From positions 4,541,001 to 4,605,000 of the forward strand of contig NZ_CP029551.1 of the NCBI RefSeq assembly GCF_003173735.1: a DNA stretch of 64,000 bases, in the 5' to 3' direction. The translations under genes were made by a program, and so were the position numbers. Within the stretch, counting starts at the first letter, position 1. The number at the start of each line of letters is the position of its first letter. Under the pieces are notes generated by a model, which was not told the DNA's origin, ran no database searches, and saw nothing but the letters and a program-made list of their open reading frames with translations. Positions 42,495 to 51,831 of the stretch are shown piece by piece. This stretch comes from Methylobacterium radiodurans (GTDB taxonomy: Bacteria > Pseudomonadota > Alphaproteobacteria > Rhizobiales > Beijerinckiaceae).

Positions 42495-42947
42495 TTGTTC
42501 CGTCTGATCTACAAGAGCGCGGCGCGCCACGAGGCGGAGGAGATGTTCCGGGCGCCCAACCTGCCGGCCATTCTGGAATCCTCGCGTCGGCGGAATGGCG
42601 AGCACGGCATCTCCGGCGTCCTCGTCTATACGGGTACCGGGTTCCTGCAGGTGCTGGAGGGCGGACAGGTCGAGGTCCTGGCCGTGTTCGAGCGCCTGCT
42701 TGTCGACCGGCGCCACCGCAGCGTCTCGGTGATCGAGATGGGCGAGGCCGAGCGGCGCCTGTTCGGCACCTGGTCGATGGGCTTCCTGGGGGCTTCGCCG
42801 GAGGCCGACGCGCGGCTCGAGGCCGCGCTCGGGCCCGTTTCGGGGCTTGAGCGGGATCCCGTGCGCCGGGTCGAGCTCCTGCGCTCGACGCTGCTCCTGC
42901 TCGTGGACGCGCCGATCAGCCTGCTCTGGCGCGAGGGCCCGATCTGA
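42495..42947 (+). CDS. BLUF-domain blue-light sensor protein
   Basis: A 150-residue protein with a single BLUF (FAD) domain at residues 1-95 and a short helical C-terminus. Key residues are present: Tyr6 (FRLIYKSAA), Asn34 in RRRNGEHGISGVLVY, the conserved Gln in FLQVLEGG (switch glutamine) and FGTWSMGF with the Trp/Met near the flavin. BLUF proteins change hydrogen bonding at the flavin upon blue light and act through partner proteins. No effector domain is fused here, so a partner is needed. The start is a TTG at 42495 with AGGA nine bases upstream. A strong terminator follows. Confidence 0.92.
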   Translation: MFRLIYKSAARHEAEEMFRAPNLPAILESSRRRNGEHGISGVLVYTGTGFLQVLEGGQVEVLAVFERLLVDRRHRSVSVIEMGEAERRLFGTWSMGFLGASPEADARLEAALGPVSGLERDPVRRVELLRSTLLLLVDAPISLLWREGPI

Positions 42948-43054
42948 TTCCGGTGCGGGCACGAAGTTTTCGCGGAACGGAGCCGGCGACCTCCGGTTCA
43001 CCCGATACGGCACGGCGGCGTGCCGGACGCTCGGAGCGTTTCCTCCCCTGACTC

Positions 43055-43084
43055 GGGCCGCCCGCACGGGCGGCTCTTTTTTTT
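43055..43084 (+). terminator. Rho-independent terminator after the BLUF gene
   Basis: GGGCCGCCC-GCAC-GGGCGGCTC forms a 9-bp stem (one G-T) with a GCAC loop, followed by eight T residues. It is oriented for plus-strand transcription and ends 7 bp before the convergent dppF stop codon. Confidence 0.9.
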
Positions 43085-43090
43085 GCGTAG

Positions 43091-44073
<983 letters not shown>

Positions 44074-44077
<4 letters not shown>

Positions 44078-45054
44078 GCGGCTTCTCCGCGCCCGTCGTA
44101 GAGGTGGCAGGCGACCCGCGTCCGCTCGACCGCGACCGGCTCCGGCCGCTCGCTCCGACAGCGCCCGAACACGTTCGGGCAGCGTGGATTGAAGGCGCAG
44201 CCCGGCGGGATCGCGGTGAGCCGCGGCATCGCGCCGGGAATCTGGGTCAGGCGCTCGGCGGTGTCGCTGAGCGTCGGGATCGCGCCCATCAGGCCGCGGG
44301 CGTAGGGGTGGTGGGGCGCCCGCACCACGCTCTCCACCGGGCCGATCTCGGCGATGCGGCCCGAATACATCACGGCGACCCGGTCGGCGGCCTCGGCGAT
44401 CACCCCCATGTCGTGGGTCACCAGCATCACGGCGGTGCCGCGCTCGCGGCAGAGGCGCTTGAGGAGCGCGATCACCTGGGCCTGGACCGAGACGTCGAGG
44501 GCCGTCGTCGGCTCGTCGGCGATGATCAGCTCGGGCTCGGCCGCGAGCGCCAGCGCGATCACCACGCGCTGGCGCATGCCGCCGGAGAACTCGTGCGGGT
44601 AGCCGTCGATGCGCCGCTCGGGCGCCGGGATGCCGACCTCGGTGAGGAGATCGATTGCCCGGGCCCTGGCGGCCTTGGCGGAGAGGTCGGTGTGGGTGCG
44701 GATCGTCTCCACGATCTGCTCGCCGACCCGGTAGAGCGGGTCGAGGGAGGTCAGCGGGTCCTGGAAGATCATGCCGATGCGGCGCCCCCGCACCCGGCGC
44801 ATCTTCTCGGGTGGCAGGTTGTCGATGCGCTCTGAGCCCAGCCGGATCTCGCCCCCGGCGATGCGGCCGGGCGGGTCGATCAGCCCGATGACGGCCGCGC
44901 CCGTCACCGACTTGCCGGCCCCGGACTCGCCCACCACGCCCAGGATCTCGCCGCGGCCGATGTCGAAGGAGACGCCGTCGATGGCGGTCAGCGTGCCCCG
45001 GCGCGTCTCGAAGACGACGCGCAGGTCGCGCACGGAGAGGACGGTGTCGCTCAT
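44074..45054 (-). CDS. Oligopeptide/dipeptide ABC transporter ATP-binding protein (DppD-like)
   Basis: A 326-residue ATPase. Walker A is GVVGESGAGKSVTGAAVIG, the Q loop IFQDPLTSLDPLYRVG, the signature EFSGGMRQRVVIALALA, Walker B LIIADEPTTALDVSVQ and the switch His VTHDMGVIAEAA. It ends with HPYARGLMGAIPTL and the cysteine tail GCAFNPRCPNVFGRCRSERP. The VVFETRRGTLTAIDG start is typical of DppD. The ATG overlaps the dppC stop (ATGA) and its own stop overlaps the dppF start, so translation is coupled on both sides. It pairs with DppF to drive import through DppB/DppC. Confidence 0.94.
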
Positions 45055-46016
45055 TGCAGCTTCGGGTTCAGCGCGTCGCGCAGCCAGTCGCCCAGCAGGT
45101 TGATGGCGATGACGAGGCCGGCCAGCGCGATGCCGGGGAAGGCCACCACCCACCACTCGCCCGAGAACAGGAACCGGTTGCCGGTGCGGATCAGGGTGCC
45201 CAGCGAGGGCATCGTCTCGGGCAGGCCCGTGCCGAGGAACGACAGGGTCGCCTCGGTGATGATCGCGAGCGCGAGGTTGATGGTGGCGATGACGAAGACC
45301 GGGCCGGTGACGTTCGGCAGGACGTGCCGCACCATGATGACGGGCGTGGACAGGCCGATCAGGCGGGCGGCCTGCACGTAGTCCTTGCCGCGCTCCACCA
45401 TCACGGAGGAGCGCACGGTGCGGGCGTATTGCACCCAGAAGGAGAGCCCGATCGAGACCACGATGAGGAGGATCGTGGCGTTGGTGTCCAGCGCCCCGCC
45501 GAAGGAGGCCTTGGCGACGCCATCCACCACAAGCGCGATCAGGATCGCCGGGAAGGTCAGCTGCACGTCGGCCACGCGCATGATGATCGTGTCGAGGACC
45601 CCGCCCACGTAGCCCGCGACGAGCCCGAGCCCGATGCCGAGCGTGCCGGAGACCAGGACGCCCAGCATCCCGACGATCAGCGAGAGGCGCAGGCCGTAGA
45701 GCACCGCCGAGAGCACGTCGCGGCCCTGGTCGTCGGTGCCGAGCAGGAAGGATGCCTGCCCCTCCGCCTTCCAGATGGGCGGCAGGTTCGAGTTGAGCAG
45801 GTCGAGCTGTGCCGGGTCGTAGGGGTTCTGCGGCACGATCCAGGGCGCGGCGAAGGCGAGCGCGAACAGCAGCACGGTCGCCACGAAGGCCGCCATCGCC
45901 GTCTTCGAGCGGCGGAAGCTCGCCCAGAGATCGGAATCGAGAAGGCGCGCCAGCCGGGACCGGGCGGGGTGCCGGACGTCCGGGGCCTCGGCGGCATCGT
46001 CCATCGCGGCACTCAT
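45051..46016 (-). CDS. Oligopeptide/dipeptide ABC transporter permease (DppC-like)
   Basis: A 321-residue inner-membrane permease with an N-terminal OppC_N segment (SFRRSKTAMAAFVATVLLFALAFAAPWI), FLLGTDDQGRDVLSAVLYGLRLSL, and the cytoplasmic EAA loop YVQAARLIGLSTPVIMVRHVLPNV followed by GPVFVIATINLALAIITEATLSFLGTGLP. Six transmembrane segments are expected. The ATG at 46016 overlaps the dppB stop in ATGA; the frame is open upstream to 46187, but that part runs out of frame within dppB. It partners with DppB. Confidence 0.94.
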   Translation of the reverse strand: MSAAMDDAAEAPDVRHPARSRLARLLDSDLWASFRRSKTAMAAFVATVLLFALAFAAPWIVPQNPYDPAQLDLLNSNLPPIWKAEGQASFLLGTDDQGRDVLSAVLYGLRLSLIVGMLGVLVSGTLGIGLGLVAGYVGGVLDTIIMRVADVQLTFPAILIALVVDGVAKASFGGALDTNATILLIVVSIGLSFWVQYARTVRSSVMVERGKDYVQAARLIGLSTPVIMVRHVLPNVTGPVFVIATINLALAIITEATLSFLGTGLPETMPSLGTLIRTGNRFLFSGEWWVVAFPGIALAGLVIAINLLGDWLRDALNPKLQ

Positions 46017-46993
46017 GCGGCGCGCCCCACGCTGGTGCGGAGCCGGGGATCGACCACCGTGTAGAGGATGTCGACCACGAGGTTGATCGTCACGAAGATC
46101 GCGGCCACTAGCAGCAGGTAGGCCGACATGATCGGGATATCTACGTTCTGCACCGCCTGGACGAAGAGCAGACCCATGCCGGGCCACTGGAACACCGTCT
46201 CGGTGATGATCGAGAAGGCGATGACCGAGCCGAGCTGAAGGCCCGCGATGGTGATGACGGGCACGAGCGTGTTCTTCAGGGCGTGGCCGAGATGGATGGC
46301 GCGGGTGGACAAGCCGCGGGCACGGGCGAAGCGGATGTAGTCGGTGCGCAGCACCTCCAGCATCTCGGCCCGGACGAGCCGCATGATCAGGGTCATCTGG
46401 TAGAGGCCCAGCGTCACCGAGGGCAGGATCAGGGCCTTCAGGCCCGAGACGGTGAGGAAGCCCGTGGTCCAGCCCCCGATCCGCACCGTGTCGCCACGCC
46501 CGTAGGAGGGCAGCCAGCCGAGCGTCACCGAGAACAGGAAGATCAAGAGGATGCCGATCAGGAAGGTCGGCAGCGAGACGCCGACGAGCGAGATCGCCTG
46601 GAACAGCTTGGCGAGAAACGTGTCCCGCTTGAGGGCGCAGTAGACCCCCATCAGGATGCCGACGCCGAGGGCGAAGAGCGTGGCGCAGAAGGCCAGCTCC
46701 AGCGTCGCCGGGATGCGCTCGGCCAAGAGCGCCGTCACCGGCTGACGGAACTGGTAGGAGATGCCGAAATCGCCCCTGAGGACGTTTCCGGCATAGCGCC
46801 CGAATTGCACCAGCATCGGGTCGTCGAGGCCGAGGCTCCTGCGGATCTCGGCCCGCTCGGCGACCGGCGTGTCCGGTCCGACGATCTGGTTCACGGGGTC
46901 GCCCGCGAACCGGAACATGGCGAAGGCGATCAGGCCGACGACGCCCAGCACCACGAAGGCCTGGGCGAGGCGGCGGATCAGGAACGCGAGCAC
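46013..46993 (-). CDS. Oligopeptide/dipeptide ABC transporter permease (DppB-like)
   Basis: A 326-residue permease: LAFLIRRLAQAFVVLGVVGLIAFAMFRFAGDPVNQIVG at the N-terminus (typical OppB helix and GDP motif), PATLELAFCATLFALGVGILMGV, the EAA loop YIRFARARGLSTRAIHLGHALKNTLVPVITIAG and ETVFQWPGMGLLFVQAVQNVD. The start is a GTG at 46993 (GTG-CTC-GCG), preceded by GAGGCGG. It lies 10 bp after the substrate-binding protein gene. Confidence 0.94.
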   Translation of the reverse strand: MLAFLIRRLAQAFVVLGVVGLIAFAMFRFAGDPVNQIVGPDTPVAERAEIRRSLGLDDPMLVQFGRYAGNVLRGDFGISYQFRQPVTALLAERIPATLELAFCATLFALGVGILMGVYCALKRDTFLAKLFQAISLVGVSLPTFLIGILLIFLFSVTLGWLPSYGRGDTVRIGGWTTGFLTVSGLKALILPSVTLGLYQMTLIMRLVRAEMLEVLRTDYIRFARARGLSTRAIHLGHALKNTLVPVITIAGLQLGSVIAFSIITETVFQWPGMGLLFVQAVQNVDIPIMSAYLLLVAAIFVTINLVVDILYTVVDPRLRTSVGRAA

Positions 46994-47003
46994 GCTTGCC
47001 GCC

Positions 47004-48599
47004 TCAGGGCTTCTTCGACACCCAGTAGAGGTAGAGGTAGTTATCCGGGCGCTGGGTCAGCGTGACTTTCTTCGACACGCCCCATGCGAGCGCCTGCTGG
47101 TGCAGCGGGATGTAGCCCCAATCGGCAGAAATCGTGTCGAAACCCTCCTTGATCAGGGCGTCGCGCTTGGTCTTGTCGGTCTCCTGCTCGACCTTGTCGG
47201 CGATCTCGTCGATCTTCGGGTTGCAGTAATTGCCGATGTTCCAGCCGCCGCGGCCGGATTTCGGGTCGTTCCGGCAGCCCGCGATCTCGTACAGGATGTT
47301 GTGGCTGTCCTGCGAGGAGGGCGTCCAGCCGACGAGGTAGAACGAGGTGTCGTAGGCGGGCGCCAGCACCTTGGCGAAGTATTTGGCCTTGGGCTGGGCG
47401 TTGAGGTTCACCTTCACGCCGACCCGGGCGAGCATCGAGACGACGGCCTGACAGATCGCCTCGTCGTTGACGTAGCGGTCGTTCGGGCAATCCATCGTGA
47501 GGGTGAACCCGTCCGGGTAGCCCGCCTCGGTCAGCAGCGCCTTGGCCTTCTTCGGGTCGTAGGCCGGGCGCTTGAACTCGCCCGAGCGGTCGTAGAGCGA
47601 GGGGGCGATCAGGATCGCGGAAGGGGTCGCCTGACCGCGCATCACGCGCTTGGCGATCGTGTCCTCGTCGATGGCGAGGTAGAAGGCCTCGCGCACACGC
47701 TTGTCCTTGAACGGGTTCTTGCCCTTGACGCTCGAATCCTTCAGCTCGTCGCGCCACTGGTCCATGCCCAGGAAGATCGTGCGCAGCTCGGGGCCGGCCA
47801 TCACCACGGCGTTGCCGCTCGACTCGACGCGGGGCTGGTCCTGCAACGGCACAGGATCGATCCAGTCGACCTCGCCGGACAGGAGCGCGGCGACGCGGGT
47901 GGCCGAGTTGCCGATCGTGGTGAAGACCGCCTCGTCGAGGTTCGACTCGACCTTGCCCCAGTAGCCGGGGAATTTCTTGAACACCGTGCGCACGCCCGGC
48001 TGGTGCTCGGTGACGACGAAGGGGCCGGTGCCGTTCTCGTTCAGCGTGGCGAAGCTCGGCGAGGTGGCGGTCGGGGCCGAGGGCTGGACGGCGTTGTTCT
48101 TCTCGGCCCAGGTCTTCGACATGATGTACCAGGTCGGGAACTGGGCGATCGCGATCGGGTTCGGCGTCTTCAGCTTCATGTCGACGGTGTAGTCGTCGAC
48201 CTTCACGAACTCGGCGTCGGCCGGCACGTTCGTCTGGAAGTTGGAGCCCGGCGCGCGCACGCGCTGCACCGAGAAGATCACGTCGTCGGCGGTGAAGGGC
48301 GAGCCGTCGTGGAACTTCACGCCCTTGCGCAGGTGGAAGCGCCAGCGCGTCGGCTCCGGCGTCTCCCAGGATTCGGCGAGCGCGGGCACGAACTTCATGT
48401 CCTTGTCGCGCATGATCAGCGCTTCGTAGACGGCGCCGTGCATCCCGATCGTGAAGGTCTCCTTCAGCGAGTAGGGATCGAGCGACTTGATGTCGCCCTG
48501 GAAGGCGAAGCGGAAGACGTTCTGGGCCTGCGCGAGGGACGAGCCCCCGAGGAGGCCCAGGGCGAGTCCGGCGGCGAGCAGCGCGTTCTTCATCGGCAT
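47004..48599 (-). CDS. ABC transporter periplasmic substrate-binding protein, peptide type (DppA/OppA-like)
   Basis: A 531-residue SBP family 5 protein. The signal peptide is at about residues 1-25 (KNALLAAGLALGLLGGSSLAQAQ); then FRFAFQGDIKSLDPYSLKETFT, the family block WRFHLRKGVKFHDGSPFTADDVIFSVQRV, NGTGPFVVTEHQPG, VREAFYLAIDEDTIAKRVMRGQ and the C-terminal GYIPLHQQALAWGV. It binds peptides, or another ligand of this family such as a sugar or nickel, and delivers them to DppBC. First gene of the operon. The start is uncertain among clustered ATGs (48599, 48593, 48629); 48599 places the signal peptide best. Confidence 0.93.
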   Translation of the reverse strand: MPMKNALLAAGLALGLLGGSSLAQAQNVFRFAFQGDIKSLDPYSLKETFTIGMHGAVYEALIMRDKDMKFVPALAESWETPEPTRWRFHLRKGVKFHDGSPFTADDVIFSVQRVRAPGSNFQTNVPADAEFVKVDDYTVDMKLKTPNPIAIAQFPTWYIMSKTWAEKNNAVQPSAPTATSPSFATLNENGTGPFVVTEHQPGVRTVFKKFPGYWGKVESNLDEAVFTTIGNSATRVAALLSGEVDWIDPVPLQDQPRVESSGNAVVMAGPELRTIFLGMDQWRDELKDSSVKGKNPFKDKRVREAFYLAIDEDTIAKRVMRGQATPSAILIAPSLYDRSGEFKRPAYDPKKAKALLTEAGYPDGFTLTMDCPNDRYVNDEAICQAVVSMLARVGVKVNLNAQPKAKYFAKVLAPAYDTSFYLVGWTPSSQDSHNILYEIAGCRNDPKSGRGGWNIGNYCNPKIDEIADKVEQETDKTKRDALIKEGFDTISADWGYIPLHQQALAWGVSKKVTLTQRPDNYLYLYWVSKKP

Positions 48600-49006
48600 C
48601 GTCAGAGCATCACACCGCATGCGCATCATGTCCACGCTTCGACCGGGAGGCCCTGTCGGAGGACCGGGAAGTACCCTCGCCGGTATGCGGAACTTGTGCC
48701 AGCAAGCTTGAGCGCTGCGCAACCGGGCCTTGCGGCCCTTGTCCTAGCGGGGCTCCGCCATCGACGCGGCGCCTGGCCGCAGCGGGACCACGTTGCCCCC
48801 GAAGTTTGCCAAGACTGTCCAGTCGACCGACACCGCCCGCGCGGGCTGTACGCGCGCGGCGCGCGGCTTGTCGGCAAGGTGCCGCTTCAGGCGCGGGCTG
48901 TATCGGCGCCGTGCGAGCCAGCCGGGCAGCGCCCCTCTGTTCCGTCCTGGCATCACCGCGTTCCCTCACCGTGTCGGCAGACCCGTGGGCCAGAATGCAC
49001 GGGAGC

Positions 49007-49046
49007 GCTGCGGGAGCATCCTCCGATCAGAGGATGCCCCCGCAGC
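49007..49046. other. Long near-perfect hairpin in the gene-poor region
   Basis: Arms of 17 nt (GCTGCGGGAGCATCCTC and GAGGATGCCCCCGCAGC) with one mismatch enclose a 6-nt loop. There is no T-run on either side, so it is not a standard terminator. It could be an RNA element, a protein-binding palindrome or a single copy of a palindromic repeat. Confidence 0.6.
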
Positions 49047-49144
49047 GGCCAACGATTCGGACGAAAGCAGGCCGGGATGGCGTTGGCGGCAATCCAAGAT
49101 CGGGTCGGCGCTCCGAGCGGCCTCGGTTGGTGCTGACAAGCCTT

Positions 49145-49220
49145 CCGACGCATTCGGAAACGTTATTGGGATAGAATTTTCTGTGAGATCGCTGCACCGA
49201 ATGCGTTTTGCCGACGCATT
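49145..49220. promoter_or_regulatory. Direct and inverted repeats upstream of mucR
   Basis: CCGACGCATT occurs at 49145-49154 and again at 49211-49220. The second copy is part of an inverted repeat AATGCG-N9-CGCATT (49200-49220). Between them lies the AT-rich ATAGAATTTTCTG. MucR/Ros proteins often repress their own genes, so these are candidate operator sites. Confidence 0.4.
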
Positions 49221-49291
49221 TGACTATCGGCTGTCTTGACGGATCGTGGCGCCTGCCCTTTCTCTCGAACCGTTGTGGTCGGGAGGTCGTC

Positions 49292-49873
49292 GTGTCGGAA
49301 AGTGATGAAGTTCTAGGGTCGGATCAGATCGAGCTGACGGTTGATATCGTCTCGGCTTATGTCTCGAACAATCATATCCAAGCCGTCGATCTTCCGACGC
49401 TGATCGGCACCGTGCACGCCGCGCTCGGTGATCTGTCGAAGCCGGCCGAGCAGGCCGAAGCCCCGGCCGAGAAGCTGACACCGGCCCAGATCCGTAAGTC
49501 GATCACGCCGGACGCGCTGATCAGCTTCATCGACGGCAAGCCCTACAAGACGCTGAAGCGCCACCTCACCAAGCACGGGCTGGACTTCCAGGCTTACCGC
49601 CAGCGCTTCGGCCTGCCGGCCGACTACCCGGCCACCGCCGCCAGCTACTCCGCCAAGCGCTCGGAACTGGCGCGCAGCCTCGGCCTCGGCCGCAAGAGCG
49701 AGGCCGCTGCCCTGGACACCGCGCCGGCCGAGACGGTCTCCGAGCCCGAGGAGGCGCCGGCCGAGGCGCCGAAGACGCGGGGGCGCCGCAAGGCTGCCGA
49801 GACGCCCACGCCGGCGCCTGCACCCGCCAAGGGGCGGGGCCGGAAAAAGTCCGCCGCCGAGGCGGCCGAGTAG
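49292..49873 (+). CDS. MucR/Ros-family transcriptional regulator
   Basis: A 193-residue regulator. The N-terminal part is IELTVDIVSAYVSNNHIQAVDLPTLIGTVHAAL (oligomerisation region of MucR); then the DNA-binding region KSITPDALISFIDGKPYKTLKRHLTKHGLDFQAYRQRFGLPADYPATAASYSAKRSELARSLGLGRK. The zinc-finger cysteine of Ros (usually in DYIVCLEDG) is replaced (ALISFIDG), as in other metal-less MucR paralogues. A basic Ala/Pro-rich tail follows with AT-hook-like GRGRKK. The start is a GTG at 49292 with a strong GGGAGG. MucR proteins control exopolysaccharide, motility and symbiosis genes. Confidence 0.9.
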   Translation: MSESDEVLGSDQIELTVDIVSAYVSNNHIQAVDLPTLIGTVHAALGDLSKPAEQAEAPAEKLTPAQIRKSITPDALISFIDGKPYKTLKRHLTKHGLDFQAYRQRFGLPADYPATAASYSAKRSELARSLGLGRKSEAAALDTAPAETVSEPEEAPAEAPKTRGRRKAAETPTPAPAPAKGRGRKKSAAEAAE

Positions 49874-49889
49874 CACGAGCACGCCGGAT

Positions 49890-49914
49890 GGCGCGGGTTC
49901 TCGATACCCGCGCC
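49890..49914. terminator. Hairpin between convergent mucR and Tlde1 genes
   Basis: GGCGCGGGT and ACCCGCGCC form a perfect 9-bp stem with a 7-nt loop, 16 bp after the mucR stop. It lies between two converging genes and may act for both; no T-run is present, so intrinsic termination is not assured. Confidence 0.5.
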
Positions 49915-49927
49915 GGATCCGCCTCGG

Positions 49928-51070
49928 CTAGCGGCCGAACAGGCTCTGCGCCACGGCGGGCAGGCGGTCCTGCCGGCTGCCGGCAACCACGACGAGCCGG
50001 CGGACCTCGCCGCGCAAAAAAGCCCGCAGGAAGCGATCGTAGTTGCGGAACACGACGCAACCGTTCGAGGCACCGCTCGGACCGAGCATGTAGGTGTGGG
50101 CGAGCAGCCCGACCCGATTGTGCACAGCGCCGCTCCCGCCGACCGGGTTGAGCCGGATCGCCCGCACCCCGTGGAACAGCGCCTCGCGCTCGGTCAGCAG
50201 GTAGGTGCCGGGCGGCGTGGCGCCGCGCATCGTCAGGTGGACGAGCTTCGGGTTGTCCTGCGCCGGGCCGAGGCCCGAATGCGCCTCCAGCACCTCGCCG
50301 CTCGGCAGGGTCACGGTGCGGGCGGTGATGTCGTAGATCGCCGTCGCCTCGGCCGTGGGCTCCGGCACGAGCGTCCGGCGCGGGATCGCCGCGACGGGAT
50401 CGCGCTCCAGGGAGGCGTAGGCCATCGCCGTCTCCGGCCGCGTCTCGGGCGCCGGCCGCGTGCCGAACACCGCGTCGAAGAAGGAGCGCTCGGCCGCCGC
50501 GTCAGCCTGGGGCTGGACGACAGCCTGCCGCTGGGCCCGGGCGGCCAGCCGCTGGCGCCCCGCGGTGCGAGGCCTTTCCGCCTCGGGGCGAAGTTCCGCC
50601 GGGCGCGGCATCGGCAACGGTACGGTCTGCTCGGCGAGCCGGACCGGCTCGGGCTTGCGCGCCTGCGCCTCGGCGAACTTCGGGGCGGCGGCCGGCGCAA
50701 CCGGAACGGCAGAGGCGGCGGGCGACGGCGCGAAGGCCCGCGGCGGTGTCGCGACCGAGAAGGAGCGCGTGCCGGTTCCGAGGATCGGCGTCGGATCGAG
50801 CATCCAGGCGACGCGGGCCGGCGCGGGCCTCGGCGGATCCGCCGGAGATCTGCCGGTCTGCGCTGCCGCCTGGGCCCGCTCGACCTGGGGCGGGCGCGCC
50901 TCAGGCGCCTGGGGCTCGGGCAGGTAGAAGCGGGCGAGCACCGCGCAGGCCATCGTCGCGGCCGCCGCCGGTCCCATAAACCCGCCGAGGAAACGCCCGA
51001 GGAGCCCGCGACGCGGGCGGCGGTGCGGGTGACGGACGCGGTGCGCGGACGGATACGCGGGCACGGTCAT
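49928..51070 (-). CDS. Tlde1/DUF2778-domain protein (L,D-transpeptidase-like) with membrane anchor
   Basis: A 380-residue protein. The N-terminus is basic (RRPRRG) with a transmembrane segment around residues 25-45 (FMGPAAAATMACAVLARFY); a long Pro/Ala-rich periplasmic linker (about 50-245) leads to the C-terminal DUF2778/Tlde1 domain: YDITARTVTLPSGEVLEAHSGLG, PPGTYLLTEREALFHGVRAIRLNPVGG, and the HxxxLG-type and Cys motif AHTYMLGPSGASNGCVVF. In characterised members the Cys/His pair cuts or exchanges tetrapeptide stems. A house-keeping peptidoglycan role is likely, since no type VI secretion genes are nearby. ATG at 51070; the frame is open to 51151. Confidence 0.83.
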   Translation of the reverse strand: MTVPAYPSAHRVRHPHRRPRRGLLGRFLGGFMGPAAAATMACAVLARFYLPEPQAPEARPPQVERAQAAAQTGRSPADPPRPAPARVAWMLDPTPILGTGTRSFSVATPPRAFAPSPAASAVPVAPAAAPKFAEAQARKPEPVRLAEQTVPLPMPRPAELRPEAERPRTAGRQRLAARAQRQAVVQPQADAAAERSFFDAVFGTRPAPETRPETAMAYASLERDPVAAIPRRTLVPEPTAEATAIYDITARTVTLPSGEVLEAHSGLGPAQDNPKLVHLTMRGATPPGTYLLTEREALFHGVRAIRLNPVGGSGAVHNRVGLLAHTYMLGPSGASNGCVVFRNYDRFLRAFLRGEVRRLVVVAGSRQDRLPAVAQSLFGR

Positions 51071-51252
51071 GCGGGTTACTCGGCTACGCGGGCCCCGCAC
51101 GGGACGCGGACGACCGGCCGCCGCTCGGCGCGCGAGCGAACGGGGCGGCACCGGCCTGTTCGGGAAACATCAACCTTGACGGAAGCCTATTGAGCGGCCG
51201 GTTTGGTTAACCTTCAGATAAGCCCGGCGCCGTTTCGAAGACCTTCGGCTCG

Positions 51253-51621
51253 TCAGCGCCCGAGGATGCCGAGCCAGGACGAGACCGGGTCGAGCACGTA
51301 GGCGGCGACCGAGGCCGCCCAGCTCCGCGCCCGGGCGCCGAGCGAGCGCTCCGCCTGCGTCCCGCCGCGCGCCGCCATCAGGGCCGCCACGACGGCGTCC
51401 TCGCGCTCGCGGCAGGCGTCGAGGGCGTTGCGCTGGTCACCCGCACGGCTCTGGCCCGGGGGCTGGTGGCCGGAGGCCTCCCGTAGGCACTGGTGCCAGG
51501 CCTGCTCCAGCCGCTCGATCTCGCCCTGAGGCCGCGTCGGCCCGGTGCCGAGGCCGAGCGACGGCCCGGCGGCGAGGGCGCCCGCGAGAGCGAGGACGAG
51601 GCGGAGCACGGGGCGGCGCAT
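51253..51621 (-). CDS. Secreted hypothetical protein
   Basis: A 122-residue protein with a signal peptide (MRRPVLRLVLALAGALAAGPSLG). The mature part is helical and charged (QGEIERLEQAWHQCLREAS) with a second Cys in LDACREREDAVVAALMAARGG and an amphipathic C-terminal helix (AASVAAYVLDPVSSWLGILG). The two cysteines may form a disulfide bridging two helices. Periplasmic; no family is recognised. The long open frame upstream in the same phase is a GC artefact antisense to the FAD enzyme gene. Confidence 0.6.
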   Translation of the reverse strand: MRRPVLRLVLALAGALAAGPSLGLGTGPTRPQGEIERLEQAWHQCLREASGHQPPGQSRAGDQRNALDACREREDAVVAALMAARGGTQAERSLGARARSWAASVAAYVLDPVSSWLGILGR

Positions 51622-51831
51622 ACCCGGACCTATCGCCGATTCGTAGGCCTCAAGGCAAGAACGAAGGGGCAACGGATCTCGGGCTGTCCGCCGCACGCCC
51701 CGGCGGGCCACGAAAGGACTAAGTCCACGGATCAGCGGATTAGTTTCGCAGCCTTGCTTATCGTCAGCCTGCCCGAACCGGGAATCAGGCCGACGACCGG
51801 CGGCCGGGGATCGGGCGCGCAGGGGGGCACC

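Larger units (their letters stand above)
48600..49291. other. Gene-poor region between the dpp operon and mucR
   Basis: These 692 bp hold no gene I can support. Contents, from left to right: the upstream region of dppA (promoter expected near 48600-48750, minus strand), an intermediate stretch with short spurious frames, a long near-perfect hairpin at 49007-49046 and a pair of direct repeats with an inverted repeat just before mucR. The last 150 bp are comparatively AT-rich. Confidence 0.6.

Noticed and set aside
48744..48956. A possible 70-residue minus-strand protein ending NVVPLRPGAASMAEPR
   Set aside because: The end resembles small alphaproteobacterial proteins, but the N-terminal half is Arg-rich nonsense, there is no ribosome binding site and it overlaps the plus-strand alternatives. 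Not supportable without conservation data.
48793..49239. A plus-strand frame of 148 codons upstream of mucR
   Set aside because: It runs through the long hairpin and the repeat region and has no domain or coding-like composition.
49292..49873. MucR as a pseudogene because of the missing zinc-finger Cys
   Set aside because: The frame is intact and the rest of the core is conserved. Metal-less MucR-type paralogues that bind DNA are known, and the second copy has the same change.
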